Below the pieces are notes generated by a model that saw only the letters and a list, made by a program, of their open reading frames with translations, was not told the DNA's origin and made no database searches. The position numbers and the translations under genes are program-made. This document shows, piece after piece, positions 26,718 to 34,653 of a DNA stretch of 42,127 nt. The DNA comes from Candidatus Korarchaeum sp. (GTDB lineage Archaea; Korarchaeota; Korarchaeia; Korarchaeales; Korarchaeaceae), in contig JAWAID010000002.1 of NCBI GenBank assembly GCA_038888615.1, positions 169,467 through 211,593 on the forward strand. Direction: 5' to 3'. Position 1 is the stretch's first letter. Every line of letters starts with the position of its first letter.

Positions 26718-27674
26718 TTGATACTGGAAGTGGAGAACCTCAAGAAGTATTTTGAGACATCGCTAGGTACTGTTAGAGCGGTCGATGAAATAACTTTCAA
26801 TGTTGAGGAAGCTGAGACGTTCGGCTTAGTAGGGGAGTCCGGATCGGGAAAGAGCACCACAGGGCACGTGATAGTGGGGATATACAGACCTACCTCGGGC
26901 AGGATAACTTACAGAGGGGAGGATATAAGCGTTCCATTGCGAAAGAGGAGCTTGAGACAGAAGAAGGATATACAGATGGTATTTCAGGATCCAAGATCCT
27001 CCCTAAACCCTATGCAGACCGTAAGGGAGATAGTAGAGCTCCCTCTGAGGATACACATGAAGCACCTCTCAATGAGGGATAGGGAGGATAGGGTGAGGAG
27101 GTTGCTCGAGGAGGTAGGTCTCCAACCTGAGGATTTCATGAACAGGTTTCCTAGGGAACTGGGAGGTGGTGAGAGCCAACTAGTCGCGATAGCTAGAGCT
27201 CTAGCCAGCGAACCTTCCTTCATAGTGCTTGATGAACCTACTTCGGCTTTAGATGTCTCGATTCAAGCTAAGATAATAAACGTGCTCTTGAATCTTCAGA
27301 GGGAGCATAAGCTCTCGTACCTGTTCATAACGCATGACCTGAGCTTGATGAGGAACGTCTCAAATAGGGTTGCGATAATGTACTTAGGGAAGATATACGA
27401 GCAAGCAACGACTGAGAGGTTCTTCGTTAATCCGCTCCACCCCTACACGAAGATGCTCCTCTCATCAGTTCCGGTACTAACGGAGGAAGAGGAGAACATG
27501 AAGCCAAAGGAGGTGAGGTCCTCGGGTGAGATACCGAGCCCAATGAACCCACCATCAGGCTGCAGGTTCAGGACCAGGTGCCCCTTCTCGAATTCGAAGT
27601 GCTCGGAGGTCGAGCCACCGTTGGTGGAGGTCGAGCCCAACCATCTAGTCGCCTGCCATCTATACGCGGGTTAG
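26718..27674 (+). CDS. Peptide ABC transporter ATPase, DppF/OppF type, with altered signature motif
   Basis: The 318-residue ATPase has Walker A GESGSGKST, Q-loop IQMVFQDPRSSLNP, Walker B FIVLDEPTSALDVS, H-loop LFITHDLSL, and the C-terminal CRFRTRCPFSNSKC domain of oligopeptide transporters. Its signature motif reads LGGGESQL where LSGGQRQR is usual, so the serine that contacts ATP is replaced by glycine. TTG 26718 is preferred over GTG 26709 because the GAGGTGAT ribosome binding site (26706-26713) overlaps the latter. It closes the block of co-translated importer genes; the binding protein has its own promoter. Confidence 0.93.
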   Translation: MILEVENLKKYFETSLGTVRAVDEITFNVEEAETFGLVGESGSGKSTTGHVIVGIYRPTSGRITYRGEDISVPLRKRSLRQKKDIQMVFQDPRSSLNPMQTVREIVELPLRIHMKHLSMRDREDRVRRLLEEVGLQPEDFMNRFPRELGGGESQLVAIARALASEPSFIVLDEPTSALDVSIQAKIINVLLNLQREHKLSYLFITHDLSLMRNVSNRVAIMYLGKIYEQATTERFFVNPLHPYTKMLLSSVPVLTEEEENMKPKEVRSSGEIPSPMNPPSGCRFRTRCPFSNSKCSEVEPPLVEVEPNHLVACHLYAG

Positions 27675-27801
27675 ATATTCTTAAAATTTTCTAAAAAAGA
27701 TGCCTCTATATAAATTTTTATCATTTTCACTGCTATATATTATCAAGATTTTGGATAAAGTCCAATAAGGCTTGAACGATATGGGAGGAGCGATGGAAAG
27801 A

Positions 27802-27811
27802 TTTATATAAA
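27802..27811 (+). promoter_or_regulatory. TATA box of the binding-protein gene
   Basis: TTTATATAAA matches the archaeal consensus well and would start transcription near 27832, only a few bases before ATG 27838. It is probably a strong promoter for the most abundantly needed importer component. Confidence 0.7.
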
Positions 27812-27813
27812 AG

Positions 27814-27830
27814 CCAGCTTGGGCAGCTGG
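27814..27830. promoter_or_regulatory. Candidate operator: inverted repeat between TATA box and transcript start
   Basis: CCAGCT-TGGGC-AGCTGG is a perfect 6-bp inverted repeat with a 5-base spacer. It lies immediately downstream of the TATA box and just before the predicted transcript start, where a bound repressor would block RNA polymerase. The Lrp/AsnC protein at 33917 is one candidate, which is an inference. Confidence 0.45.
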
Positions 27831-27837
27831 GGGTCTT

Positions 27838-29529
27838 ATGTCCCGTGGTGCTTTGGTGGCCCTCGTTGTTGTAGTCCTTCTGATCCTAGTTGGTGTAGCC
27901 TTCTACTTGGCTCAACAACCCCCCACGACCACGACGCCCGCCCCGACTACACCCACGACCACAGCACCGACCACCCCTGCAGTGACCGAGAGGAGGACCA
28001 TACTGAGAGTAGCTCAATCTTGGCCTTGCTACATAGATCCAGCTGTGGGCTCGGATTACGTCAGTTCAACTGCCATAACTAACTTGTACGATCCGTTGAT
28101 ATGGCCCGGTACCGACGGAAGTCCCAAACCGTGGGTCGCGACCGAGTGGACCGTCTCCGAGGACGGACTAACTTGGACCTTCAAGATAAGGAAGGGGATA
28201 AAGTTCCACTCCGGGAGGGAGTTGACCGCAAAGGATGTTGCGTTCAGCATGCAGAGGCTCATAACAGTTGGTCAGGGTTTCGGTTACCTCTTCGCTCCTT
28301 ACATAGAGGACATTAAGGTTCTGGATGATTACACCGTCCAGTTCAAGTTGAAGAAACCATTCGGTCCCTTCCTGACAGCTCTAGCTAGGCTCTACATAGT
28401 GGATAGCGAGGAAGTGATGGCCCACATAAAGAAACCGGGGCCTTACGGTGACTACGGAGATTTTGCGACGGAGTGGTTGCTCACGCATGACGCTGGCTCG
28501 GGTCCATACAAGGTGAAGGAGGTCGTCCTAGAGCAGTACGTGCTGATAGAGAAGTTCCCAGGATACTGGGGACCGATGGCAGCCCGCTCTCCCGATGAGA
28601 TCAAGTTCATAGGACTGACTGAGGCGTCCACGACGAAGGCGATGATGGCTAGGAACGAGCTGGAGATCTCCTCTCAGTGGATGCCTGAGGAGGCTTATGA
28701 GGAGCTCTCCAAGATGCCCGGGATAAGAATAGCGACTATACCTGAGATAAGCGTCTTCTACCTGATGCTTAACACAAAGAAGCCTCCTCTTGATGATGTC
28801 CACGTTAGGAGGGCCTTGGCTTATGTCTTCGACTATAAGACCGTGGTGGAGGACATATTCCCAGGCTCCCCACTGGTGAGCGGACCCGTACCTCCGAACT
28901 GCCCAGGTTACTGCCAAACTGAGGGATACACAACCAACGTAGATAAAGCGAGGGAGGAGTTGAAGAAATCTAAGTATTACCCAGATATAGTCAATAACCC
29001 AGATAAGTATGAGATAGAGTACCACTGGATAGCTGAGGTGCCTGCTGAGGAGAAAGTAGCTCTACTCTTTGCCAGCAACGTACAGCAACTCGGGTTAAAA
29101 GTGAAGATAGTAAAGGTTCCTTGGACTAAGGTAGTGGATGAGATGGCCAGACTCGAGACGAGTCCCCACATAGTATCTATCTTCGTAGCTGCTCACTACG
29201 CTGAAGCGGGTTCGCTCTTGGAGTCGAGGTATCACTCGAAGTCGGCTCCCACGTGGGAGCAGAACGAGTGGCTCCTGAACGAGACCATAGATAAGATGAT
29301 AGAGGATGCCATATCTACCATAGATATGAGCGAGAGGTTCAGGAAGTACTGTGAGGTCCAGAAGATAGTCGTGGACCAAGCCTACAGCCTCAACCTGTTC
29401 CAACAGATAATGAAGTTCGCTTACCACTCCGACTACGTGAAGTGGCCTCAGGGTGAGGGGAGAGACATAAACCCGGTTATGGGCTACAATATCGATGGGC
29501 GTACGATAGAGGTAATACCTAAATCCTGA
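27838..29529 (+). CDS. Substrate-binding protein, SBP_bac_5 (DppA/OppA) family
   Basis: The 563-residue protein has an N-terminal membrane helix (residues 5-27), a Thr/Pro-rich linker (about 29-50), and a family 5 solute-binding domain from about residue 55. Landmarks are TNLYDPLIW, TWTFKIRKGIKFHSGRELTAKDV, a LLTHDAGSGPYKVKE segment, and VRRALAYVFDYKTVV. There is no lipobox cysteine, so the helix itself probably holds it to the membrane and the glycosylated linker spaces it from the surface, as in other archaeal binding proteins. It serves the importer just upstream. The family binds peptides but also sugars, nickel complexes and other solutes, so the ligand is open. Confidence 0.92.
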   Translation: MSRGALVALVVVVLLILVGVAFYLAQQPPTTTTPAPTTPTTTAPTTPAVTERRTILRVAQSWPCYIDPAVGSDYVSSTAITNLYDPLIWPGTDGSPKPWVATEWTVSEDGLTWTFKIRKGIKFHSGRELTAKDVAFSMQRLITVGQGFGYLFAPYIEDIKVLDDYTVQFKLKKPFGPFLTALARLYIVDSEEVMAHIKKPGPYGDYGDFATEWLLTHDAGSGPYKVKEVVLEQYVLIEKFPGYWGPMAARSPDEIKFIGLTEASTTKAMMARNELEISSQWMPEEAYEELSKMPGIRIATIPEISVFYLMLNTKKPPLDDVHVRRALAYVFDYKTVVEDIFPGSPLVSGPVPPNCPGYCQTEGYTTNVDKAREELKKSKYYPDIVNNPDKYEIEYHWIAEVPAEEKVALLFASNVQQLGLKVKIVKVPWTKVVDEMARLETSPHIVSIFVAAHYAEAGSLLESRYHSKSAPTWEQNEWLLNETIDKMIEDAISTIDMSERFRKYCEVQKIVVDQAYSLNLFQQIMKFAYHSDYVKWPQGEGRDINPVMGYNIDGRTIEVIPKS

Positions 29530-29573
29530 TCCCTAAATCTCATTTCTCTTTTTGCGTGCCTGGGGGGATCTGA

Positions 29574-30620
29574 TTGCTGAGTTTCATGGAGTTCGAGCTT
29601 TACGAAGCAGCCCGCAAACTGCTAGACTTAATGAAAGTCAAGGAAGGAGAGGAAGTGGTGATCACATGTGATACAGCTAGCGATTGGAACGTGGTAAGAG
29701 TGACCTCCGGAGTGGCTGCTTCTCTAGGGGCTAAACCCCTAGTCCTCCTTCATCAGTCTCCCCAAGGCGTTGGGAAGGCAGCGGACCCTTACCTGCCCAT
29801 AAGGGCTCTTGAATCAGCATTAGTGAACGCTGACGTCTGGATAGAGTTCAACAGGAACTGGTTACTCTACTCCACACCTTACTGGAGAGCTGTGGAGTCC
29901 GGAAGGGTTAGGTACATCTGCCTGGTGGGTATGAACGCCGATATGATGGTGAGGACGATTGGTAGAGTGAACGTGGAGGCTATCTACGAGTTCCAGAGGA
30001 GGTTAGCGGAGATAACGAGGAGCCTAAGGTACATGAGGATAGAGACGCCTTCAGGCACTGATGTGGAGTTCGAGAACGACCCATCTAGGCCTGTGCTAGT
30101 AGAGGGGGAGGTCTCAGGTCCCGGGGAGTACATGCTATTCGGGCAAGTGGATTGGGCTCCTGTGGAGGAGAGTATCAACGGTGTCATAGCCTTCGACGGT
30201 TCAGTATGGCCTCCCGAGGAGTTGGGCCTCCTTAGGGGCACCATAAAGCTTCATGTCAGGGAGGGGATGATAAGGAAAGTGGAGGGAGGGGTGGAAGCTA
30301 AGCTATTCGAGAGATGGCTCAGGTCATTCGAGGAGGATGCCATGCTGAGGATAGCTCACCTGTCTTACGGTTGTAATCCAGGCGCGAAGCTCACAGGAAA
30401 CATATTGGAGGATGAGAGGGTCTGGGGAGTCGTTGAGTGGGGAATAGGCTCTCAATCAAGGTCCTTCAAGGGCAAGTTAGGACCCGCGAAGTCACACACC
30501 GATGGCATCTGCCTGAGCCCCACCGTTAAGGGGGAAGGGGTTACCCTAATCGAGAATGGTGATTACACGCACCCCGAGTTAAAGGAGATCTCACTTAAAT
30601 TAATAAGAAGAAAGCAATAA
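29574..30620 (+). CDS. M29 aminopeptidase / NicX-like metalloenzyme
   Basis: The 348-residue protein resembles COG2309, which holds M29 leucyl aminopeptidases and the NicX 2,5-dihydroxypyridine dioxygenases. The C-terminal metal-binding region is visible: EDAMLRIAHLSYGCNPGAKL, the VWGVVEWGIG segment, and SHTDGICLSPT. The N-terminal part has the family opening (AARKLLDLMKVKEGEEVVITCDT). It is shorter than classical M29 enzymes (about 410 residues), which favours the NicX-like group, whose members often sit in catabolic clusters. Start TTG 29574 follows GGGGGGAT; ATG 29586 is possible but lacks a binding site. It follows the binding protein by 44 bases. A hydrolytic step in degrading the imported compound is inferred. 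Confidence 0.75.
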   Translation: MLSFMEFELYEAARKLLDLMKVKEGEEVVITCDTASDWNVVRVTSGVAASLGAKPLVLLHQSPQGVGKAADPYLPIRALESALVNADVWIEFNRNWLLYSTPYWRAVESGRVRYICLVGMNADMMVRTIGRVNVEAIYEFQRRLAEITRSLRYMRIETPSGTDVEFENDPSRPVLVEGEVSGPGEYMLFGQVDWAPVEESINGVIAFDGSVWPPEELGLLRGTIKLHVREGMIRKVEGGVEAKLFERWLRSFEEDAMLRIAHLSYGCNPGAKLTGNILEDERVWGVVEWGIGSQSRSFKGKLGPAKSHTDGICLSPTVKGEGVTLIENGDYTHPELKEISLKLIRRKQ

Positions 30621-30760
30621 ATTATTAAGATTATTTGTCAAAAAGAGGAAATTTTTCTTTACTTAGATGGCGTACGGCTAACCCTCAGTGGGTATAACTC
30701 GGGCGTGACTCTGATCAGCTTTCCAATACTACCCTAGATTGCGGAACTCCGTCCGAAATA

Positions 30761-30771
30761 GTTATATATTT
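30761..30771 (+). promoter_or_regulatory. TATA box of the aminotransferase operon
   Basis: GTTATATATTT lies inside the longest possible ORF that begins at 30739, showing that the true start is downstream. The predicted transcript start is near 30792, ahead of GTG 30802 with its GGTGGTG ribosome binding site. Confidence 0.6.
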
Positions 30772-30801
30772 TGGGATATTGGTCAATCGGTGGTGGTGCT
30801 C

Positions 30802-32112
30802 GTGGACACCTACTTAGACATGAGGGGTAAGTACGTGATGAAAGGGGTGGCCCTCTATCACCCCATCACCATAGAGAGGGGGGAGAACGCGAAGCTCTAT
30901 GACGTCAACGGGAAGGAGTACTTGGACTTCACGAGTGGGATAGGGGTAGCTAACTTAGGGCACGCGAACCCGGAACTTATTAGGGCAGCGGAGGAGCAGT
31001 TGAGGAAGCTTTGGCACATGTGCTTCATGGTAGTGAATTACAGGCCCTACGTGGAGCTAGCTGAGAAGCTAGCTAAGATAGCTCCCGGAAGCTCTGAGAA
31101 AATGGTTTTACTTCAGAACAGCGGTTCTGAGGCTATAGAGAACGCTATAAAGGTAGCTAAACAGGTAACGGGTAGGCCCTACGTGGTGGCCTACGAGAAC
31201 TCCTTCCACGGCAGGGGCACTTACGGCTTCGCTCTAGCAACCACGGGGAAGTACAAGCCCTATAAGGTGGGTTTCGACCCCCTGGTGCCGGGAGTGGAGC
31301 TAATACCGTATCCCTACTGTTACAGGTGCCCCTTCAAGCAGAGTTACCCTGACTGCGGTCTAGCTTGCTTGGACTACCTCAGGAACTGGTTCTCCCACAG
31401 CAGGGTACCTCCTGAGAGGGTAGCGGCTCTCTTGATCGAGATGGTCCAGGGCGAGGGAGGGTTCGTCGTAGCTCCTAAGGATTACGTTAAGGAGCTGAAG
31501 GGGTACCTGGAGGAGAACGGCATACTCATGATAGACGATGAGGTCCAAGCGGGATGGGGGAGGACGGGTAGGATGTGGGCGGTCGAGCACTTCGATGTCG
31601 AGCCGGATATAGTGGCTACAGCTAAGGCAATCGCTAACGGCTTACCCCTGTCAGCCGTCATAGGCAGGAAGGAGGTTATGGAGAAGACGAGTCCCGGGAG
31701 CTTCGGCGGAACCTACGGCGGGAATCCGGTGGCTTGCGCTGTAGCGCTTAAGGTGATAGAGATAATGAGGAGGGAAAGGATACCCGAGAGGGCCGAGAGG
31801 CTCGGCCAGGTGGTGAGGAAGAGGTTGAGTGAGATGGGCGAGAAATATGGGCTAATAGGTGATGTTAGAGGGTTAGGGGTAATGCAAGCTATCGAGCTTG
31901 TTAAGGATAGGAAGACGAAGGAGCCCGCAGCCGATGAGACAATGAAGGTGATAAATAAGGCTAGGGAGAAGGGATTGCTCCTCCTTAGGGCTGGAATATA
32001 CCTTAACGTTATAAGGCTGCATCCACCTCTCACGATAGAGGAGGAGAACCTCATGAAGGGTCTGGACATACTGGAGGAGTCCCTGAGGGAGGTTGAAAGG
32101 GAGGTGGGTTGA
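30802..32112 (+). CDS. Class III (omega) aminotransferase, 4-aminobutyrate aminotransferase-like
   Basis: The 436-residue PLP enzyme shows the class III features: an NSGSEAIENAIKVAK segment binding the cofactor phosphate, SFHGRGTYGF, IDDEVQAGWGRTGRMWA with the PLP-contacting Asp, the Schiff-base lysine in ATAKAIANGLP (about residue 275), and FGGTYGGNPVACAVAL. An RCPFKQSYPDCGLACLDYL insert matches archaeal 4-aminobutyrate-aminotransferase-like enzymes. That group also contains amino acid racemases and ornithine aminotransferases in Thermococcales, so specificity is uncertain. With the aldehyde dehydrogenase directly downstream (no gap), the likely role is to convert an omega-amino acid such as beta-alanine, 3-aminoisobutyrate or GABA to its semialdehyde. 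The GTG start is set by the TATA box. Confidence 0.88.
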   Translation: MDTYLDMRGKYVMKGVALYHPITIERGENAKLYDVNGKEYLDFTSGIGVANLGHANPELIRAAEEQLRKLWHMCFMVVNYRPYVELAEKLAKIAPGSSEKMVLLQNSGSEAIENAIKVAKQVTGRPYVVAYENSFHGRGTYGFALATTGKYKPYKVGFDPLVPGVELIPYPYCYRCPFKQSYPDCGLACLDYLRNWFSHSRVPPERVAALLIEMVQGEGGFVVAPKDYVKELKGYLEENGILMIDDEVQAGWGRTGRMWAVEHFDVEPDIVATAKAIANGLPLSAVIGRKEVMEKTSPGSFGGTYGGNPVACAVALKVIEIMRRERIPERAERLGQVVRKRLSEMGEKYGLIGDVRGLGVMQAIELVKDRKTKEPAADETMKVINKAREKGLLLLRAGIYLNVIRLHPPLTIEEENLMKGLDILEESLREVEREVG

Positions 32113-33588
32113 ATGAGCTTGCTGGAGCCACCCAAGGGGAACTACGGCAAGGTTAAGCTCTTCATAAACGGCAAGTGGGTCGAATCATCCAGTGGCAACT
32201 ACGCCCCTGTGTACGACCCCGGGAAGGGGGAGGTCATAGCCGAGGTACCGATGGCTACCAAGGCTGAAGTCGATGAAGCCGTCGAATCTGCTTACGAGGC
32301 CTTCAAGACGTGGAGCAAGCTCCCAGTTCCGGACAGGCTTCAGTACATATTCAGGATGAAGTACGCGATGGAGGAGAACAAGGAGCTCTTAGCCAGGGTG
32401 AACACGCAGAACCACGGCAAGGTGATAAGGGAATCCAGGGGTGACCTGAGGAGGTCCATAGAGAACATTGAAGCAGCCATATCAGTGGCTTATACTCTAG
32501 CTAAAGGGGAATATCAGCAGGAGATAGCTAAAGGGGTTGATGAGGTCCTGATAAGGGAACCCATAGGCGTTTTCGCTGTAGTGAGCCCCTACAACTTCCC
32601 GATAATGATACCGTTCTGGTTCATTCCCTACGCTCTGGCCTTAGGCGATACGCTGGTAGTCAAGGTCAGCACGACGACACCGCTCCCGATGGTTATGGTG
32701 ATGGAGCTCCTGGCCAAGGAGCTACCACCGGGTGTACTCAACCTGATATACACAGATCACGCCGTGGGCGAGCACCTGGTCACCCATCCGTTGGTGGAGG
32801 GCACCGCCTTCGTTGGAACGAGCGATGCTGCCGTGAGGCTATACGAGCTCTCGGCGTCCAAGGGCAAGAGGTTCCTAGGAGGCGGTAGTGCGGCTAACTA
32901 CGCCGTGGTGATGCCCGACGCGGACCTTGAGAGGACCGTGCACAACATCAGGGACTCGAAGTTCGGTAACACTGGGCAGAGGTGCCTGGCAATTCAGAAC
33001 GTGGTCGTGGTAGGTGACCTCTACGATAAGTTCAAGAATGCCTTCCTGGAGCTGGCTAAGGTGATAAGGATAGGATATGGGCTAGATGAGAGGAGTGAGA
33101 TGGGTCCTATGGCCAGCAGAAAGTACAGGGAAAACGTGATCAGGATGATAGAGTCCGCTCTGAACGAGGGAGCTAAGCTGGCCTTAGACGGTAGGGGGAT
33201 GAAGCTAGCTGACTACCCGAACGGCTTCTACCTTGGACCGAGCGTATTGGAAGGGGTGACTCCCGAGATGAAGGTAGCTAGGGAGGAGATATTCGGGCCA
33301 GTAGCGAACTTGATGAGGGCTGAGAGCCTAGATGAGGTCATAGATTGGATAAACAAGAACAAGTACCATCACTCAGCTTCGATATTCACTAAGAGCGGGA
33401 AGCACGCTAGGGAGTTCCTCCACAGCGTGCAGGTGGGTAACGTAGGGATAAACATAGGTATAGCTGCTCCAGTAGGCTGGTTCCCGTTCGGAGGCAGGAG
33501 ACTAGCTGGACTAGGCAGCCACCACCCGCAGATGGACGCGGTGGACTTCTTCACGGACAGGAAGATAGGGATAGTCAGGTGGTTCTGA
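32113..33588 (+). CDS. mmsA: Methylmalonate-semialdehyde-dehydrogenase-like aldehyde dehydrogenase
   Basis: The 491-residue enzyme has the aldehyde dehydrogenase fold with VSPYNFPIMIPFWFIPYALA, VEGTAFVGTSDAA for NAD binding, and the nucleophile in GNTGQRCLAI (Cys at about residue 291). The GQRC context, the NFP-IM-FWF pattern and the MVMVMELLAKELPPGVLN segment are those of CoA-acylating methylmalonate/malonate semialdehyde dehydrogenases rather than hydrolytic ones. It would turn the aminotransferase product into acetyl-CoA or propionyl-CoA plus CO2. The ATG follows the previous TGA immediately and has ribosome binding site GAGGTGGG, so the two enzymes are translationally linked. Confidence 0.88.
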   Translation: MSLLEPPKGNYGKVKLFINGKWVESSSGNYAPVYDPGKGEVIAEVPMATKAEVDEAVESAYEAFKTWSKLPVPDRLQYIFRMKYAMEENKELLARVNTQNHGKVIRESRGDLRRSIENIEAAISVAYTLAKGEYQQEIAKGVDEVLIREPIGVFAVVSPYNFPIMIPFWFIPYALALGDTLVVKVSTTTPLPMVMVMELLAKELPPGVLNLIYTDHAVGEHLVTHPLVEGTAFVGTSDAAVRLYELSASKGKRFLGGGSAANYAVVMPDADLERTVHNIRDSKFGNTGQRCLAIQNVVVVGDLYDKFKNAFLELAKVIRIGYGLDERSEMGPMASRKYRENVIRMIESALNEGAKLALDGRGMKLADYPNGFYLGPSVLEGVTPEMKVAREEIFGPVANLMRAESLDEVIDWINKNKYHHSASIFTKSGKHAREFLHSVQVGNVGINIGIAAPVGWFPFGGRRLAGLGSHHPQMDAVDFFTDRKIGIVRWF

Positions 33589-33599
33589 GGTAGGGAAGG

Positions 33600-33902
33600 A
33601 TGAGCGGCAACTGCCTGAGGGTTGCTGTGGGCAGTCCTTGGCTCGATACCGTGGATCAGGAGCACATACCCCTCAGGGTGTGGAACTCCTGCGATAGCGA
33701 GGTTTCCGTGGAGCTCGAGGCCCTGACTCCTCAGGGGAGCTTGCTGCAGAAGGTGAGCCTGAAGGTCCCCGGGTCCGCGGCTAGGGAGGTGGAGGTGGTC
33801 ACTGAGCTTTACCTTCAGAAGGTCCTGATCAGAGCTAAGTGGAGGAAAAATGAAGGTGAAGAGTGGCAAGAGATGGAGGAAATCGAGGTGACGCTCAGAT
33901 AA
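33600..33902 (+). CDS. Small beta-rich protein of unknown function
   Basis: The 100-residue product starts at ATG 33600 with ribosome binding site GAGGTAGGGAAGG, eleven bases after the mmsA-like gene, so it belongs to that operon. Alternating hydrophobic strands (IPLRVWNSCDSEVSVELEALT, LQKVSLKVPG) suggest a small immunoglobulin-like sandwich. There is no signal peptide or membrane helix. I recognise no family. Its reading frame is supported by clean spacing and a stop just before a T-run, not by homology. Confidence 0.6.
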   Translation: MSGNCLRVAVGSPWLDTVDQEHIPLRVWNSCDSEVSVELEALTPQGSLLQKVSLKVPGSAAREVEVVTELYLQKVLIRAKWRKNEGEEWQEMEEIEVTLR

Positions 33903-33910
33903 ATCCCCTA

Positions 33911-33918
33911 TTTTTTTT
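33911..33918. terminator. T-run between convergent genes
   Basis: Eight T follow the stop of the small gene by eight bases on the plus strand and overlap the last codon of the convergent Lrp gene. The run is suited to end the rightward catabolic operon. Confidence 0.5.
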
Positions 33919-34375
33919 AGTATATCTGAATCTTCGGATCCTCCTTTATCACCTTCGCTACTATCATTGTGGAGGTCCTCTCGATCTCCTCCATGTTCAT
34001 CATCCGCTCTATGACCATCATCAGCTCCTTCACGTCCTCGACCCTCAGCAGGACGACGAAATCCGTCTCCCCGAATACGAAGTAGACGGCCCATACCCCC
34101 GGGAGCTCCTTTATCTTATCTCCCACCTTCTCATGGTAGCCGGGCCTGTACTTAGCTCTCACCAGGGTTATGGCCACTAAGCTCTTCCCCAGCTTCTCCG
34201 GGTTGACCTTAGCGTAGCATCCCTCTATGAAGCCGAGCTTCTCCAACCTGTTTATCCTGTAGTGGACCGTGGATTTGGGTATCCTCAGGATCTCGGATAT
34301 CTCACCTATGTTCTTCTTGCAGTCTTCCTGCAGTATTTTGAGTATAGCCAGATCCAACTCATCAAGTTTCTCCAA
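33917..34375 (-). CDS. Lrp/AsnC family transcriptional regulator
   Basis: The 152-residue protein is a full-length Lrp/AsnC regulator: LDELDLAILKILQEDCKKN opens the winged helix, ISEILRIPKSTVHYRINRLEKLGFI is the recognition region, and the C-terminal ligand-binding RAM domain includes VWAVYFVFGETDFVVLLR. The family senses amino acids and acts on amino acid metabolism genes. Lying convergent to the aminotransferase/dehydrogenase operon it is the obvious candidate regulator of the island. TTG 34375 is read from a TATA box at 34403-34414 with a leader of about eight bases. Confidence 0.93.
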   Translation of the reverse strand: MEKLDELDLAILKILQEDCKKNIGEISEILRIPKSTVHYRINRLEKLGFIEGCYAKVNPEKLGKSLVAITLVRAKYRPGYHEKVGDKIKELPGVWAVYFVFGETDFVVLLRVEDVKELMMVIERMMNMEEIERTSTMIVAKVIKEDPKIQIY

Positions 34376-34653
34376 GTTAGCACCCCTGAGTGACGCGTCT
34401 TCACTTAAATAAGCTTACTCTGGGTACGGCAAGTCCGCCCCATTCTTTAATAATAACACGAAAATAATAAAGCGTATATTGTAATTATTGTAATTCTCAT
34501 CATAAAATATCCGTGCTGCGTTCAACGAATTAATCCTTTAACGATAATCGGTTTTAAGGTGTTGGATGTAGTTCCATTGACCCATGCCCAAACACGCCCC
34601 GCGCTCTTGCCCCAATGGTAACCGTTTTTTAATGAGGCCTACCCTCCTGAGCT
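34376..34653. promoter_or_regulatory. Divergent control region, Lrp regulator / SDR
   Basis: This AT-rich 278-base gap has no gene. TATA boxes serve the Lrp gene leftward (34403-34414) and the SDR rightward (34624-34634, leaderless GTG at 34654). Two adjacent nine-base copies, TTGTAATTA and TTGTAATTC (34479-34496), could be a binding site for the regulator, possibly for autoregulation. Confidence 0.45.

Noticed and set aside
28528-29025. 165-codon frame antisense to the binding-protein gene
   Set aside because: It lacks motifs and lies wholly inside a certain gene.
33369-34094. 241-codon minus-strand frame across the mmsA end, the small gene and the Lrp gene
   Set aside because: It is rich in Arg, His and Gly with no family pattern, and it overlaps a certain Lrp gene on the same strand in another frame.
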